A stretch of 64,000 nt of DNA from Palsa-883 sp963847615 (GCA_963847615.1 CAWKAN010000012.1:124001-188000); one strand, 5' to 3'. Numbered from the stretch's first letter, positions 47,246 through 56,110 are shown. The notes: generated by a model from the sequence alone, not told the origin. Made by a program: numbers and translations.

Positions 47246-48682
47246 TCAGGCTGCCTTGTGCCGTTCGCGCAGGAACTGGAAGAACTCCACGCCCTCGCGC
47301 AGCCGGCGCTTCATCATCTGCGGACTGCGCACCATCTCGCCGACGATGGACGCGATTTTCGGTGCGCGGAAATAGAACCGCCTATAGAACGTCTCGACGT
47401 TGTCGAAGATTTCCGTGTGCGACAGGTGCGGATAGCTCAGCGGCGCGATCTGGACGCCGTGATCGTCCACCAGCTCGGCATGATCCGCATCCAGCCAGCC
47501 GTTCTCCACCGCCTGGCGGTGCAGGAACGTCCCCGGATAGGGCGCCGCCAGCGACACCTGGATGGTGTGCGGGTTGATCTCGGTGGCGAACCGGATGGTT
47601 TCCTCGATGGTTTCCCTGGTCTCGCCGGGCAGGCCCAGGATGAAGGTGCCGTGGATCTTGATCCCCAGCTCGTGGCAGTCCCGGGTGAACTTGCGCGCCA
47701 CCTCGATCCGCATGCCCTTCTTGATGTTGTGCAGGATCTGCTGATTGCCGCTTTCATAGCCCACCAGCAGCAGCCGCAGCCCGTTGTCCTTCAGCACCTT
47801 CAAGGTCTCGCGCGGCACGTTGGCCTTGGCGTTGCACGACCAGGTGACGCCGAGCTTGCCCAGCTCCTTCGCGATCGCCTCGGCGCGTGGCAGGTTGTCG
47901 GTGAAGGTGTCGTCGTCGAAGAAGAATTCCCGCACCTGCGGGAAAAGCCGCTTGGCCAGGGCGATTTCCTCGGCCACGTGCCCCGGTGAGCGCACGCGGT
48001 AGCGGTGTCCGCCGACGGTCTGCGGCCACAGGCAGAAGGTGCAGCGTGATTTGCAGCCGCGGCCGGTGTACAGCGACACGTAGGGGTGCAGCAGGTAGCC
48101 GATGAAGTAGTCCTCGATCCGCAGGTCGCGCTGGTAGACCTCGGTGACGAAGGGAAGCTGGTCCATGTCCTCCAGCACCGCGCGGTCCTGGTTGTGCTGG
48201 ATCACGCCGTTGGCGTCACGGAACGAGATGCCGTCGACGTCGGCCCAGTCGCGGCCCTCGGCGATTTCCTTGATGGTGAAGTCGAACTCGTTGCGGGCGA
48301 CGAAATCGATCGGCGCGCCCTGCGTCAGGCTCTCGTCCGGCTGTACCGCGACCTTGGCGCCGACGAAGCCGATCTTCAGCGCCGGGTTGGCGTCCTTCAG
48401 TGCCGCGGCCACCTTGACGTCGGCGGCGAAGGACGGGGTCGAGGTGTGGATCACGCACAGCTCGTGCTGGCGCGCCGCGGCCAGCACCGGCGGCAGGCCG
48501 ATGCCCGCCGGCGGCGCGTCGATCAGCTTGCTGCCCGGCACCAGCGCGGCCGGCTGGGCGAGCCAGGTCGGATACCAGAAGCTGCGGATCTCGCGCTTCG
48601 CCTGGTAGCGCGAGCCGGCGCCGCCGTCGAACCCGTCGAAGGAAGGCGGTTGCAGGAACAGCGTCTTCATCATGGCGGTCAT
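47246..48682 (-). CDS. hpnJ: Hopanoid biosynthesis radical SAM protein HpnJ
   Basis: 478 residues from ATG 48682, with AAGGA 5 bases upstream; overlaps the hpnI stop. The B12-binding-like N-terminal half is followed by the radical-SAM motif CKSRCTFC at about residue 213. KTLFLQPPSFDGFDGGAGSR is diagnostic of HpnJ. In known pathways HpnJ acts in forming the cyclitol ether head group of composite hopanoids, after HpnI and HpnK. Confidence 0.93.
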   Translation of the reverse strand: MTAMMKTLFLQPPSFDGFDGGAGSRYQAKREIRSFWYPTWLAQPAALVPGSKLIDAPPAGIGLPPVLAAARQHELCVIHTSTPSFAADVKVAAALKDANPALKIGFVGAKVAVQPDESLTQGAPIDFVARNEFDFTIKEIAEGRDWADVDGISFRDANGVIQHNQDRAVLEDMDQLPFVTEVYQRDLRIEDYFIGYLLHPYVSLYTGRGCKSRCTFCLWPQTVGGHRYRVRSPGHVAEEIALAKRLFPQVREFFFDDDTFTDNLPRAEAIAKELGKLGVTWSCNAKANVPRETLKVLKDNGLRLLLVGYESGNQQILHNIKKGMRIEVARKFTRDCHELGIKIHGTFILGLPGETRETIEETIRFATEINPHTIQVSLAAPYPGTFLHRQAVENGWLDADHAELVDDHGVQIAPLSYPHLSHTEIFDNVETFYRRFYFRAPKIASIVGEMVRSPQMMKRRLREGVEFFQFLRERHKAA

Positions 48683-49947
48683 GGTTCCTTCGGGATTCGG
48701 CCCCTCCCTCGGCCCGCCGGCACGGGCGGTGGGGGAGTTGGTCCACGGTCGGCATCCAGCGCCTGGCCCCGCCAGTCTACCGTCAGCCCGGCATAGCTGG
48801 CGAGCATGACGGCGACCGACAAGAGGTCGCGCACCGGCAAGAGCCAGAGCGGGGCGCGCAATGCAAGGCCCCGACGGGACGCTGACAGGGACGGCGACGG
48901 GATCGGCGCCAACAGCGGGGCCAGCGCGCGGTCGATCACGCGCGCGGCCACCCCGCGGGCGGCCCAGGCGGCCGCGCCCAGGCTCCAGGCCCACAGCGCC
49001 CCGCCTGACAGCAGCAGGGCCGCCATTGCCCAGGCGATCGGGTATTGCAGCACCGAGGCGGCGAACTGGCCCGGCACCAGGGCGCGGATGGTGCGCGCCC
49101 AGCGCAGCTCGTGACGCCAGAGCGCGCCGAGCGTGGCCTCGGGCACCGTCGTCGCCGGGATCGTGCCGGCCAGCGCCACCGCCAGCCGTTGCGCGCGGAC
49201 CCGCCGGCCCAGCACGTTGTCGTCGGCCAGGTGGTCGGCCAGCGCCTCCAGCCCGCCGATCCGTGCCAGCGTCTCGCGCCGCAGCGCCATGGTGGCGCCG
49301 AGGCAGTCCTGCCGGCCCAGCGCGCGCGACAGCACCGCGCCGGGCAGGAAGCTGTGGGTGATCTGCATCGCGCCCAGCCGCTCGGTCAGGGCGAAGGTGG
49401 CGGGCAGGCCGGCATAGAGGGTGCAGGCCAGGCCGGTACCGGGCCGGTCCAGTGCCGCGACGACGCGGGCCAGCCAGTCCGGCGCCACGTGCAGGTCGGA
49501 GTTGGCGATCACCAGAACGTCGTGCTTCGCCGCCGGCAGCATGTTGATCAGGTTGCCGATCTTCGGATTGGCGCCGTGCCGGCGCGGATCGACCACCACC
49601 GCGAGGTCGAGGCCGGGGAAGCGCTGCCGCAGCCGCTCGACCACCGCCAGCGCCGGGTCGTCGGTGCGCCGGACGCCGAACACCACCTGGAAGGTCGGGT
49701 AGTCCTGCGCGCAGGTGGAGGAAAGCGCCGCCTCCAGCAGTGGTTCGTCGCCGTGCAGCGGCTTCAGCACGGTTGCGCCCTTTGGCGCAGCCTTTGGACC
49801 GCCGGGCGGTGCCGCGACGGACCCTGCTTCATCGCGCACCAGCACCGCGCCGGCGGCGAAGCGACGGGTCAGCCAGGCACCGGCGATCGCCTGGGCGATG
49901 CCGGCGCCGACCGGCAGCGCGGCGGCCAGGGCGAGACTTGAAACCAT
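48679..49947 (-). CDS. hpnI: Hopanoid biosynthesis glycosyltransferase HpnI
   Basis: 422 residues. A GT2/GT21 ceramide-glucosyltransferase-like domain: KPLHGDEPLLEAALSS at the start, metal-binding NSDLH, the acceptor region HLADDNVLGRRVRAQ and the (R/Q)xxRW motif HELRW. Hydrophobic helices at both ends anchor it in the membrane. HpnI transfers an N-acetylglucosamine unit onto bacteriohopanetetrol. hpnK, often the next gene, is not in this window. Confidence 0.92.
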   Translation of the reverse strand: MVSSLALAAALPVGAGIAQAIAGAWLTRRFAAGAVLVRDEAGSVAAPPGGPKAAPKGATVLKPLHGDEPLLEAALSSTCAQDYPTFQVVFGVRRTDDPALAVVERLRQRFPGLDLAVVVDPRRHGANPKIGNLINMLPAAKHDVLVIANSDLHVAPDWLARVVAALDRPGTGLACTLYAGLPATFALTERLGAMQITHSFLPGAVLSRALGRQDCLGATMALRRETLARIGGLEALADHLADDNVLGRRVRAQRLAVALAGTIPATTVPEATLGALWRHELRWARTIRALVPGQFAASVLQYPIAWAMAALLLSGGALWAWSLGAAAWAARGVAARVIDRALAPLLAPIPSPSLSASRRGLALRAPLWLLPVRDLLSVAVMLASYAGLTVDWRGQALDADRGPTPPPPVPAGRGRGRIPKEP

Positions 49948-50057
49948 TCCGTCGGGTGCATATCACGCCGGTGCGCGTCACACCCGCGCCGATCACACAA
50001 GCGCCGTGCCCGGCGTTCAGGACTTCTCGTTTTGGCTGATCCGGGCAGCCCCTCTCC

Positions 50058-50087
50058 GTCATGGCCGGGGTCAGGCCCGGCCATGAC
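50058..50087. repeat. Perfect palindromic extragenic repeat
   Basis: GTCATGGCCGGG and CCCGGCCATGAC flank a six-base spacer. This is a very common extragenic repeat form in alphaproteobacteria, here between hpnI and the SDR gene. Confidence 0.7.
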
Positions 50088-50147
50088 GGGGAGGCAACGT
50101 CGTCCGGCCAAAATGCGAATTTCCGCCCGGCGTTCGACCGGCTTGCG

Positions 50148-50906
50148 TCACAGCAGCACCGTTCCACCGTCGACCGCGATCGTCTGGCCGGTCACGAAGC
50201 GGCTGGCATCCGAGATCAGCCAGGCCACCGTTCCGGTCAGGTCCGCGGGCACCAGGGTGCGCGGAATCGACTGACCGACCCGAATCACCTCCAGCGCGCG
50301 GTCGCGCTTCTCGCCGAGGAACTCGTCGGTGCCCTCGGTCAGCACCGCGCTCGGCGCCAGCGCGTTGACCCGGATGCTGTCGCGCCCCAGCTCGCGCGCC
50401 AGGCCGCGGGTCAGCCCGATCACCGCCGCCTTCGAGGTGGTGTAGTGCAGCGCGTACGGCATCCCATAGGTCGCCGCCAGCGAGGCGACGTTGACGATCG
50501 ACCCGCCGCCGGCGGCGCGCATCGCCTCGACCACCGCTTTGCAGCAGTTCCAGATGCCCTTGACGTTGACCGCCATGGCGGCGTCCCACTCGGCTTCGGC
50601 GATCGCATTGAACCGCCCGCCGTGCAGCGCGCCATACAGCGCCGCGTTGTTCACCAGCGCGTCGATCTGGCCGTAGGCATCCAGCGCGGCCTGCGCCATC
50701 GCGGTGGCCTGCGCCATCTCGGTCACATCCAGCGTGACGCCGATCGCCTGCCCGCCCGCCGCGCGCGCCGCGGCCACGGTTGCCGCGCAGTCCAGCACAT
50801 CCCCGGCCACCACCTTGGCCCCGGCGCCGGCCAGGCTGACCGCGTATTCGCGCCCCAGTCCGCGCGCCGCGCCGGTGATCAGCACCACCTTGTTCTCGAC
50901 CGTCAT
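50148..50906 (-). CDS. Short-chain dehydrogenase/reductase (FabG-like)
   Basis: 252 residues with TGAARGLG for NAD(P) binding, NNAA, the catalytic serine in NVASLAA and YTTSK. A classical SDR; substrate unknown. GGGAG lies 8 bases before the ATG. Nearly the entire upstream intergenic region consists of the 14-bp tandem array at 50921-51158, so the promoter must lie in or beyond the array. Confidence 0.9.
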   Translation of the reverse strand: MTVENKVVLITGAARGLGREYAVSLAGAGAKVVAGDVLDCAATVAAARAAGGQAIGVTLDVTEMAQATAMAQAALDAYGQIDALVNNAALYGALHGGRFNAIAEAEWDAAMAVNVKGIWNCCKAVVEAMRAAGGGSIVNVASLAATYGMPYALHYTTSKAAVIGLTRGLARELGRDSIRVNALAPSAVLTEGTDEFLGEKRDRALEVIRVGQSIPRTLVPADLTGTVAWLISDASRFVTGQTIAVDGGTVLL

Positions 50907-50920
50907 GAGCTTGCTCCCAG

Positions 50921-51158
50921 GCTGTTACGTTGCGGCTGTTACGTTGCGGCTGTTACGTTGCGGCTGTTACGTTGCGGCTGTTACGTTGCGGCTGTTACGT
51001 TGCGGCTGTTACGTTGCGGCTGTTACGTTGCGGCTGTTACGTTGCGGCTGTTACGTTGCGGCTGTTACGTTGCGGCTGTTACGTTGCGGCTGTTACGTTG
51101 CGGCTGTTACGTTGCGGCTGTTACGTTGCGGCTGTTACGTTGCGGCTGTTACGTTGCG
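50921..51158. repeat. Tandem array: 17 perfect copies of a 14-bp unit
   Basis: GCTGTTACGTTGCG is repeated 17 times without a single mismatch (238 bp), followed by one degenerate half-copy. The period is not a multiple of three, so all frames read through it without stops on the plus strand. It begins 15 bp before the start codon of the SDR gene and ends 16 bp after the stop codon of the hydrolase gene. Perfect identity implies recent expansion. Array length is likely variable between isolates. Confidence 0.97.
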
Positions 51159-51173
51159 GCGGTTGCAGTGTGG

Positions 51174-52226
51174 CTATCGGGTTGCGTCGGGGCACGCGGC
51201 CGGCGGCGTCGGCGCGAGCACGAAGCGCAGCAGGCAGGCGGCGAAACGATGGGCGAAGTCGTAGCGGTTGCCGGCGCCGTGGCCGGTCAGCCGCTTCGGC
51301 TGGTCGATGAGCAGCAGCGCCGCGACATGGCCCGCCAGTCCGTCGCGCAGGCTGGCCACCCGTTCGTCCAGGCTGGTCGTGACATACGCGTCGCCGATGA
51401 ACTGGGCGATCGCCACGCGCGTGGTAGGGGCGTTCGCGGCGTGCAGGATCCGGTGCAGTTCGGCCGCCTCCGAGCCGCGGATCGAGGTGTTGAGACTGGC
51501 GGGCGATATGGCGATCACCGCATCCGCCAGGCCGGGCGTGTCGAGCATCTGCAGGCTGTTCCAGGCGCCGCGCGACTGCCCGCCGACGACCAGCATGCGC
51601 CAGCCGCGGGCGCGCAGCCTGGGCAGCGCCGCGCGCAGCCAGCCCTCGGCGCTGTCCGCGTAGTCGGAGAACGCCTCGCGGGCGAACCGCACCACGTCGA
51701 ACCCGGCGTTGTTGAAGGCGCGCACGTAGCTCGGCGGCTGCTCGTTGCTTTCGTCCGCGTTGCCGGGCGACTTGCCATGGCCCCAGACATACAGCCCGCG
51801 CGCCGCTTGCGGCCCATGCCAGATGAAGCGCGGATCGGGCACGAAGGCGTAGCCGCTGCCGGTGATCAACGGCCCGGGCACCGGCGGCGGTGCGACGTGT
51901 GGCCGGCCGGGCCAGACGACCGTCAGGTCCTCGGCGTAGAGCGCGCAAGCGGTCGCGCCCTTGGACGCGCAGGAGGCCAGGGCCTTGGCGCGCGCCTGTT
52001 CCGCTGTGCCGGCGCCGCCGAACCAGCCATAGGCGCCGGAGGGCGCAACCGCGTAGGCGCGCGGCAGGTTGGCCAGCAGGAAGTTGTCGTAGGCGGCCTT
52101 GCCCTGGGCCTTCAGGTAGGGGACGGCGGCGGTGTCCAGCACCGGCAGCTCCGCCGCCGGCGCCGGGCCGCAAGGCAACGACAGCAGCAGGACCAGCGCG
52201 AGGCGTGCCAAAGCGGGGCGTCGCAT
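51174..52226 (-). CDS. Secreted alpha/beta-hydrolase-like protein with DUF4189-like front domain
   Basis: 350 residues. Signal peptide (LALVLLLSLPCGPAPAA). Residues 55-105 (YAVAPSGAYGWFGG ... SCASKGATACALYAED) resemble DUF4189, with two cysteines that may pair. The C-terminal part has a nucleophile elbow GGQSRGAW near residue 217 and a late histidine (YDFAHRF). It could be a periplasmic esterase or peptidase-like hydrolase; no substrate can be named. The SDR gene upstream (52243-53067) is on the same strand. Confidence 0.65.
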   Translation of the reverse strand: MRRPALARLALVLLLSLPCGPAPAAELPVLDTAAVPYLKAQGKAAYDNFLLANLPRAYAVAPSGAYGWFGGAGTAEQARAKALASCASKGATACALYAEDLTVVWPGRPHVAPPPVPGPLITGSGYAFVPDPRFIWHGPQAARGLYVWGHGKSPGNADESNEQPPSYVRAFNNAGFDVVRFAREAFSDYADSAEGWLRAALPRLRARGWRMLVVGGQSRGAWNSLQMLDTPGLADAVIAISPASLNTSIRGSEAAELHRILHAANAPTTRVAIAQFIGDAYVTTSLDERVASLRDGLAGHVAALLLIDQPKRLTGHGAGNRYDFAHRFAACLLRFVLAPTPPAACPDATR

Positions 52227-52242
52227 GGCCGGGCTTCGCGGG

Positions 52243-53067
52243 TCAGGCCGGCGTGCCGCGCGCCAGTGCTTCGGCGCGGTCGAACGCCGCCGCGATCCGC
52301 GCGTGGCGCGCCTGCACCGCCGCGCGCTCGGCGGTGTGGGTGAAGATGTAGAACTCGTCGTGGCGGATCGCGTGCACCACGCGTGCGCCGACCGCTTCGG
52401 GCTCCATCCGGCCGGCGAAGCCGCCGGGCGGCGCGGTGCGGCTGGCGCCAGGGGGGCCTGACAGGAAGAACTGCGTGCGCACCGGCCCCGGGCACAGCAC
52501 GGAGACGCCGATGCCGCTGCCTTTGGTCTCCTGCTCCAGCGCCTCGGACAGCGCCACCACGGCGTATTTGGTCAGTGCGTAGCCGCCCTGGTGGCGGCCC
52601 TCGCGGACGAAGAAGCCGGAGATCGAGGCGGTGTTGACCACGTGCCCGCCCTCGCCGTGGCGGCGGATCAGCGGCAGCAGCGCGTGGATGCCGTGGATCG
52701 CGCCCATGACGTTGACGCCGATCACCCGGCGCCAGGTCTCCGGCGTTGCCTGCTCGACCGGGATGCCGTGCATCGCCACGCCGGCATTGTTGACCAGGAC
52801 GTGCAGCTTGCCGAACGCCTGCTCGGTCGCGCGGCCGGCGGCGGCGAGCTGGTCGGGGTCGGACACGTCGGTCAGCACGGTTTCGACGCGCGCCCCGGTG
52901 GGCGCGCCGATCGCGGCAACGGCCGCACGCGCCTGCGCCAGCGTCTCGGGGTGGAGGTCGGCCAGCACGACGTGCATCCCGGCCTGGGCCAGCGCGCCGG
53001 CGATGCCGAGGCCGATCCCCGATGCCGCGCCGGTCACCAGCGCGGTCTTGCCTGCCAGGTCCCGCAT
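52243..53067 (-). CDS. Short-chain dehydrogenase/reductase
   Basis: 274 residues from ATG 53067. TGAASGIG, NNAG, serine in NTASISG and the YALTK catalytic pair are present. The length and the C-terminal lobe are those of classical SDRs acting on larger alcohols; substrate unknown. It lies 16 bp upstream of the secreted hydrolase gene and divergent from argG. Confidence 0.9.
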   Translation of the reverse strand: MRDLAGKTALVTGAASGIGLGIAGALAQAGMHVVLADLHPETLAQARAAVAAIGAPTGARVETVLTDVSDPDQLAAAGRATEQAFGKLHVLVNNAGVAMHGIPVEQATPETWRRVIGVNVMGAIHGIHALLPLIRRHGEGGHVVNTASISGFFVREGRHQGGYALTKYAVVALSEALEQETKGSGIGVSVLCPGPVRTQFFLSGPPGASRTAPPGGFAGRMEPEAVGARVVHAIRHDEFYIFTHTAERAAVQARHARIAAAFDRAEALARGTPA

Positions 53068-53146
53068 TCTCGTCGCTCCAAGCTGCTTGCGCCGTTTTGG
53101 CCTCGGGGCTACTCCCCGCCGGCACCGCAGCAGAAGGGCCGCCGGC

Positions 53147-54376
53147 ATGCGCGTCAAGGATGTAAAGAAGGTCGTGCTCGCCTATTCCGGCGGGCTGGAC
53201 ACCAGCGTGATCCTGCGCTGGCTGCAGGTGACCTATCGCTGCGAGGTGGTGACCTTCACCGCCGACCTGGGCCAGGGCGAGGAGCTGGCGCCGGCGCGGG
53301 CCAAGGCCGAGCTGTTCGGCGTGAAGGAGATCTTCGTCGACGACCTGCGCGAGACCTTCGTGCGGGACTTCGTGTTCCCGATGTTCCGCGCCAACGCGCT
53401 GTATGAGGGGCAGTACCTGCTGGGCACCTCGATCGCCCGCCCGCTGATCGCGCAGCGGCAGATCGAGATCGCCGAGCTTGTCGGCGCCGACGCGGTGGCG
53501 CACGGCGCGACCGGCAAGGGCAACGACCAGGTGCGGTTCGAGCTGAGCTATTACGCGCTGAAGCCGGACATCAAGATCATCGCGCCGTGGCGCGAGTGGG
53601 AGCTGACCAGCCGGACCAGGCTGCTGGAGTTCGCGGGGGAAAACCAGATCCCGATCGCCAAGGACAAGCGCGGCGAGGCGCCGTTCAGCGTGGACGCCAA
53701 CCTGCTGCACTCGTCGTCGGAGGGGAAGATTCTGGAGGACCCGGCGATCGAGGCCGACGAGATCGTCTACCAGCGCACCATCCGGCCCGAGGACGCGCCG
53801 GACCAGGCGACGGTGATCAGCGTCGATTTCGCGCAGGGGGATGCGGTGGCGATCGATGGGGCGGCGCTGTCGCCGGCGGCGCTGCTGACGCGGCTGAACG
53901 AGCTGGGCAAGGCGAACGGCATCGGCCGGCTCGATCTGGTGGAGAACCGTTTCGTCGGCATGAAGTCGCGCGGGGTGTACGAGACGCCGGGCGGCACCAT
54001 CCTGCTGGCGGCGCATCGGGCGATCGAGAGCATCACGCTGGATCGCGAGGCGGCGCACCTGAAGGACAGCCTGATGCCGCGCTACGCCGAGCTGATCTAC
54101 AACGGGTTCTGGTTCAGCCCGGAGCGGCGGATGCTGCAGGCGCTGATCGACGCGAGCCAGCACAGCGTGACGGGGCGAGTGCGGCTGAAGCTGTACAAGG
54201 GCAACGTGAGCTGCATCGGGCGGGAGAGCCCGAACAGCCTGTATTCGATGAAGGTGGTGACGTTCGAGGAGGACCAGGGCGCCTACGACCAGTTTGACGC
54301 GCAGGGGTTCATCAAGCTGAACGCGCTGCGGTTGCGGCTGGGGGCGAGCGTGGGGCGGCGGGGCGGGGCGTTGTAG
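53147..54376 (+). CDS. argG: Argininosuccinate synthase
   Basis: 409 residues. N-terminal PP-loop AYSGGLDTS, then GHGATGKGNDQVRFE-type block (AHGATGKGNDQVRFEL) and SPNSLYSMKVVTFE near the end. It joins citrulline and aspartate in arginine synthesis. A monocistronic core gene. Confidence 0.96.
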   Translation: MRVKDVKKVVLAYSGGLDTSVILRWLQVTYRCEVVTFTADLGQGEELAPARAKAELFGVKEIFVDDLRETFVRDFVFPMFRANALYEGQYLLGTSIARPLIAQRQIEIAELVGADAVAHGATGKGNDQVRFELSYYALKPDIKIIAPWREWELTSRTRLLEFAGENQIPIAKDKRGEAPFSVDANLLHSSSEGKILEDPAIEADEIVYQRTIRPEDAPDQATVISVDFAQGDAVAIDGAALSPAALLTRLNELGKANGIGRLDLVENRFVGMKSRGVYETPGGTILLAAHRAIESITLDREAAHLKDSLMPRYAELIYNGFWFSPERRMLQALIDASQHSVTGRVRLKLYKGNVSCIGRESPNSLYSMKVVTFEEDQGAYDQFDAQGFIKLNALRLRLGASVGRRGGAL

Positions 54377-54563
54377 CGCGGCGCAATCCGCCGTCGACTC
54401 GGGGAGCGCAGCTTACTCTCGGTCACGTCCCGGGGGCTCGGCTCCCCCCCTGCATTGGGTATCGCCCCAACGATAGTGAAGGAGCGCGACAGGAACGTGG
54501 GCGGCTATCCGCCCGTCCCGCCGTTCACCGAATGTCAACGACCGGTCGCCAGGATGGCGACCC

Positions 54564-54818
54564 ATGATCGGCACGCCACGCGACCACGCTTACCTGCGGG
54601 CGCCCGATAGACTCCAGGCATTTCCCGATGCGGTCCGAACCAGGCCGAAAGGCGGACGACATCGCTGGAAGGACCCACACGGCTTGATCCATGAGTGGGA
54701 CAGCCAGCATGGTGCCGTCGAGGTCTACAATGCGCGCGGCCGTCATCCGGGTGAGTATGATCATGTGACGGGAGAGCGATTGAAGCCCGCCGATCCGACA
54801 AGGGAAATTGAACCATGA
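54564..54818 (+). CDS. Stand-alone colicin-E3-type ribonuclease toxin
   Basis: 84 residues. The C-terminal 55 residues match the cytotoxic domain of colicin E3/cloacin: RWKDPHGLIHEWDSQHG, then a GRHPGEYDHVTGERLKPADP segment. The colicin E3 catalytic residues are retained: D46, H49 and E53 (Asp510, His513, Glu517 in E3) and R80 (Arg545). E515 of E3 is Ala here. Colicin E3 cleaves 16S rRNA in the decoding site. There is no receptor-binding or translocation domain, so this acts inside its own cell or is the tail of a lost polymorphic toxin. The stop codon overlaps the start of an acidic partner gene (ATGA). Confidence 0.8.
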   Translation: MIGTPRDHAYLRAPDRLQAFPDAVRTRPKGGRHRWKDPHGLIHEWDSQHGAVEVYNARGRHPGEYDHVTGERLKPADPTREIEP

Positions 54819-55102
54819 CCGTGGCCTATCATCTGCGGGGGTATGACAAGACAACCAAGCCCGTGGGCGCCGAGTTCGACATCCCAGCGACGATGCTGCC
54901 GTTCGTGAAGGACCTGTTGCCGGAAGCCTCCGCCGATCCCGACCTGATAGAGCCTCATGAGCTGGTCAGCGATCGGGTCGTTCGTCTTGCCCACGAACTC
55001 GGCATCGGCACCGATCCCGACGCATTCGATTTCTTCATCGAGGCCGACGAAGATTGGCGCAGTCTCGGTGAGAAGCGCGGCCCCCTTCGCGCCCACGCCT
55101 GA
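54815..55102 (+). CDS. Acidic small protein, probable antidote of the E3-type toxin
   Basis: 95 residues with many Asp and Glu, especially in the last 30 (IGTDPDAFDFFIEADEDW). Translationally coupled to the toxin gene. Acidity suits binding of a basic ribonuclease, as immunity protein Im3 does, though I see no clear sequence match to Im3. The order toxin then antidote is as in colicin operons. Confidence 0.6.
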   Translation: MTVAYHLRGYDKTTKPVGAEFDIPATMLPFVKDLLPEASADPDLIEPHELVSDRVVRLAHELGIGTDPDAFDFFIEADEDWRSLGEKRGPLRAHA

Positions 55103-55262
55103 CGCGCCTCTCCCAAGACCTCGCATCCCGCGGTCACAACCCGGCCAGGGACGCGCCCGCAGGGGCGAACTGTCGCGTTTCGTCGCGGAACCGGTGCAAG
55201 CCCGCAGTCTGGCGCTGAGGCGGAGCAGACGAGGCAGCAGTACACCACCAACGTCGCCCCGC

Positions 55263-55583
55263 TCACGCCAGCGCCTGCAATCCCTTGCGCTCCACCAGTT
55301 CCAGGAGTTTTAACGCCGGGGCGGAGGGCGACCTGGTGCCCTGCTCCCATGCCGCGACCGTCGCCGCGCCGACGTTCAACACCGCGGCGAAGGCCGCCTG
55401 ACTTGCCTTGGTCGCCCGCCGAATCCGCCGGATCTGCGCCGCGCTGTAGGACGGCACCGGCGGGAGGCACAGCGCATCCAACTCGCGCATCGTCAGCGCA
55501 TCGAGCGCCCCCGCTTTGCGCAGACCCCGCCCCGCCGCATGCATCTCGGCCAGAAGACGGCTCCCGGTTCGGTTAGCCGGCAT
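55263..55583 (-). CDS. HTH antitoxin, HigA-like
   Basis: 106 residues. The C-terminal half is an Xre-type helix-turn-helix (ASQAAFAAVLNVGAATVAAWEQG). It overlaps the toxin gene by 11 bases, downstream of it, the order seen in HigBA modules. It should neutralise the toxin and bind the operator at 55957-55977. Confidence 0.85.
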   Translation of the reverse strand: MPANRTGSRLLAEMHAAGRGLRKAGALDALTMRELDALCLPPVPSYSAAQIRRIRRATKASQAAFAAVLNVGAATVAAWEQGTRSPSAPALKLLELVERKGLQALA

Positions 55584-55956
55584 GGTCCATCACCTCGATC
55601 AATTCGCCGTCCAGGATCAGTGCGGCCAACTGGTCCGCCGTCGCATTCACATGCCCATCGGCGACCAGCAACAACGCGCGCAACTCCCGATCCGAGATCG
55701 TGTCCCGTTCGTTCTTGCCAAACAGGAACAGGCACACCACCAACGCCTGCGGGCGGTGGGCAACCATCAGCCGGTAGCCGCCGCGTTTGCCGGCGCCGGC
55801 GCGCGCGAGGCGCTGCTTGATCAGGCACCCACCCAGCCGCGCGCCGACAAGCCCAGCCTCGATTTCGCGCGCGGCATGCAGCAGCGCCAGATCGCCGACG
55901 CCCTCCTTGCGCGCCGCACGCGCGAACCCGCGAAGCTTCAGCACACGCAGCGCCAT
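55573..55956 (-). CDS. RelE/HigB-type toxin
   Basis: 127 residues. LRGFARAARKEGVGD, GLVGARLGGCLIKQRLA and LFLFGKNERDTISDRELRAL match the HigB-like/RelE-superfamily mRNA interferases. The ATG sits directly beside the palindromic operator with no ribosome site, so the transcript may be leaderless or start only a few bases upstream. Confidence 0.85.
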   Translation of the reverse strand: MALRVLKLRGFARAARKEGVGDLALLHAAREIEAGLVGARLGGCLIKQRLARAGAGKRGGYRLMVAHRPQALVVCLFLFGKNERDTISDRELRALLLVADGHVNATADQLAALILDGELIEVMDHAG

Positions 55957-55977
55957 CTATATAACGCGGTTGTATAG
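55957..55977. promoter_or_regulatory. Palindromic operator/promoter of the HigBA-type module
   Basis: CTATATAAC-GCG-GTTGTATAG: nine-base arms with one mismatch. On the minus strand TATATAG/CTATAC can serve as a -10 box, so repressor binding would block the promoter. Confidence 0.7.
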
Positions 55978-56110
55978 TTTTCAAGCGCAGCCTCCGCATC
56001 CCATAACCGAGCCGGGTAAATGCACGGTTATTAGCCGTCGTCGCATACCGCGGCGCGGAGATGCGGACCTGATGCGCGGACGTGAAATTCAACCTCCGGG
56101 CCTTGCTGTA

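Noticed and set aside
50921..51158. The 14-bp array as a CRISPR array or as a coding repeat
   Set aside because: There are no spacers between units, and the 14-base period shifts the frame at each copy; coding readings merely arise from the absence of stops.
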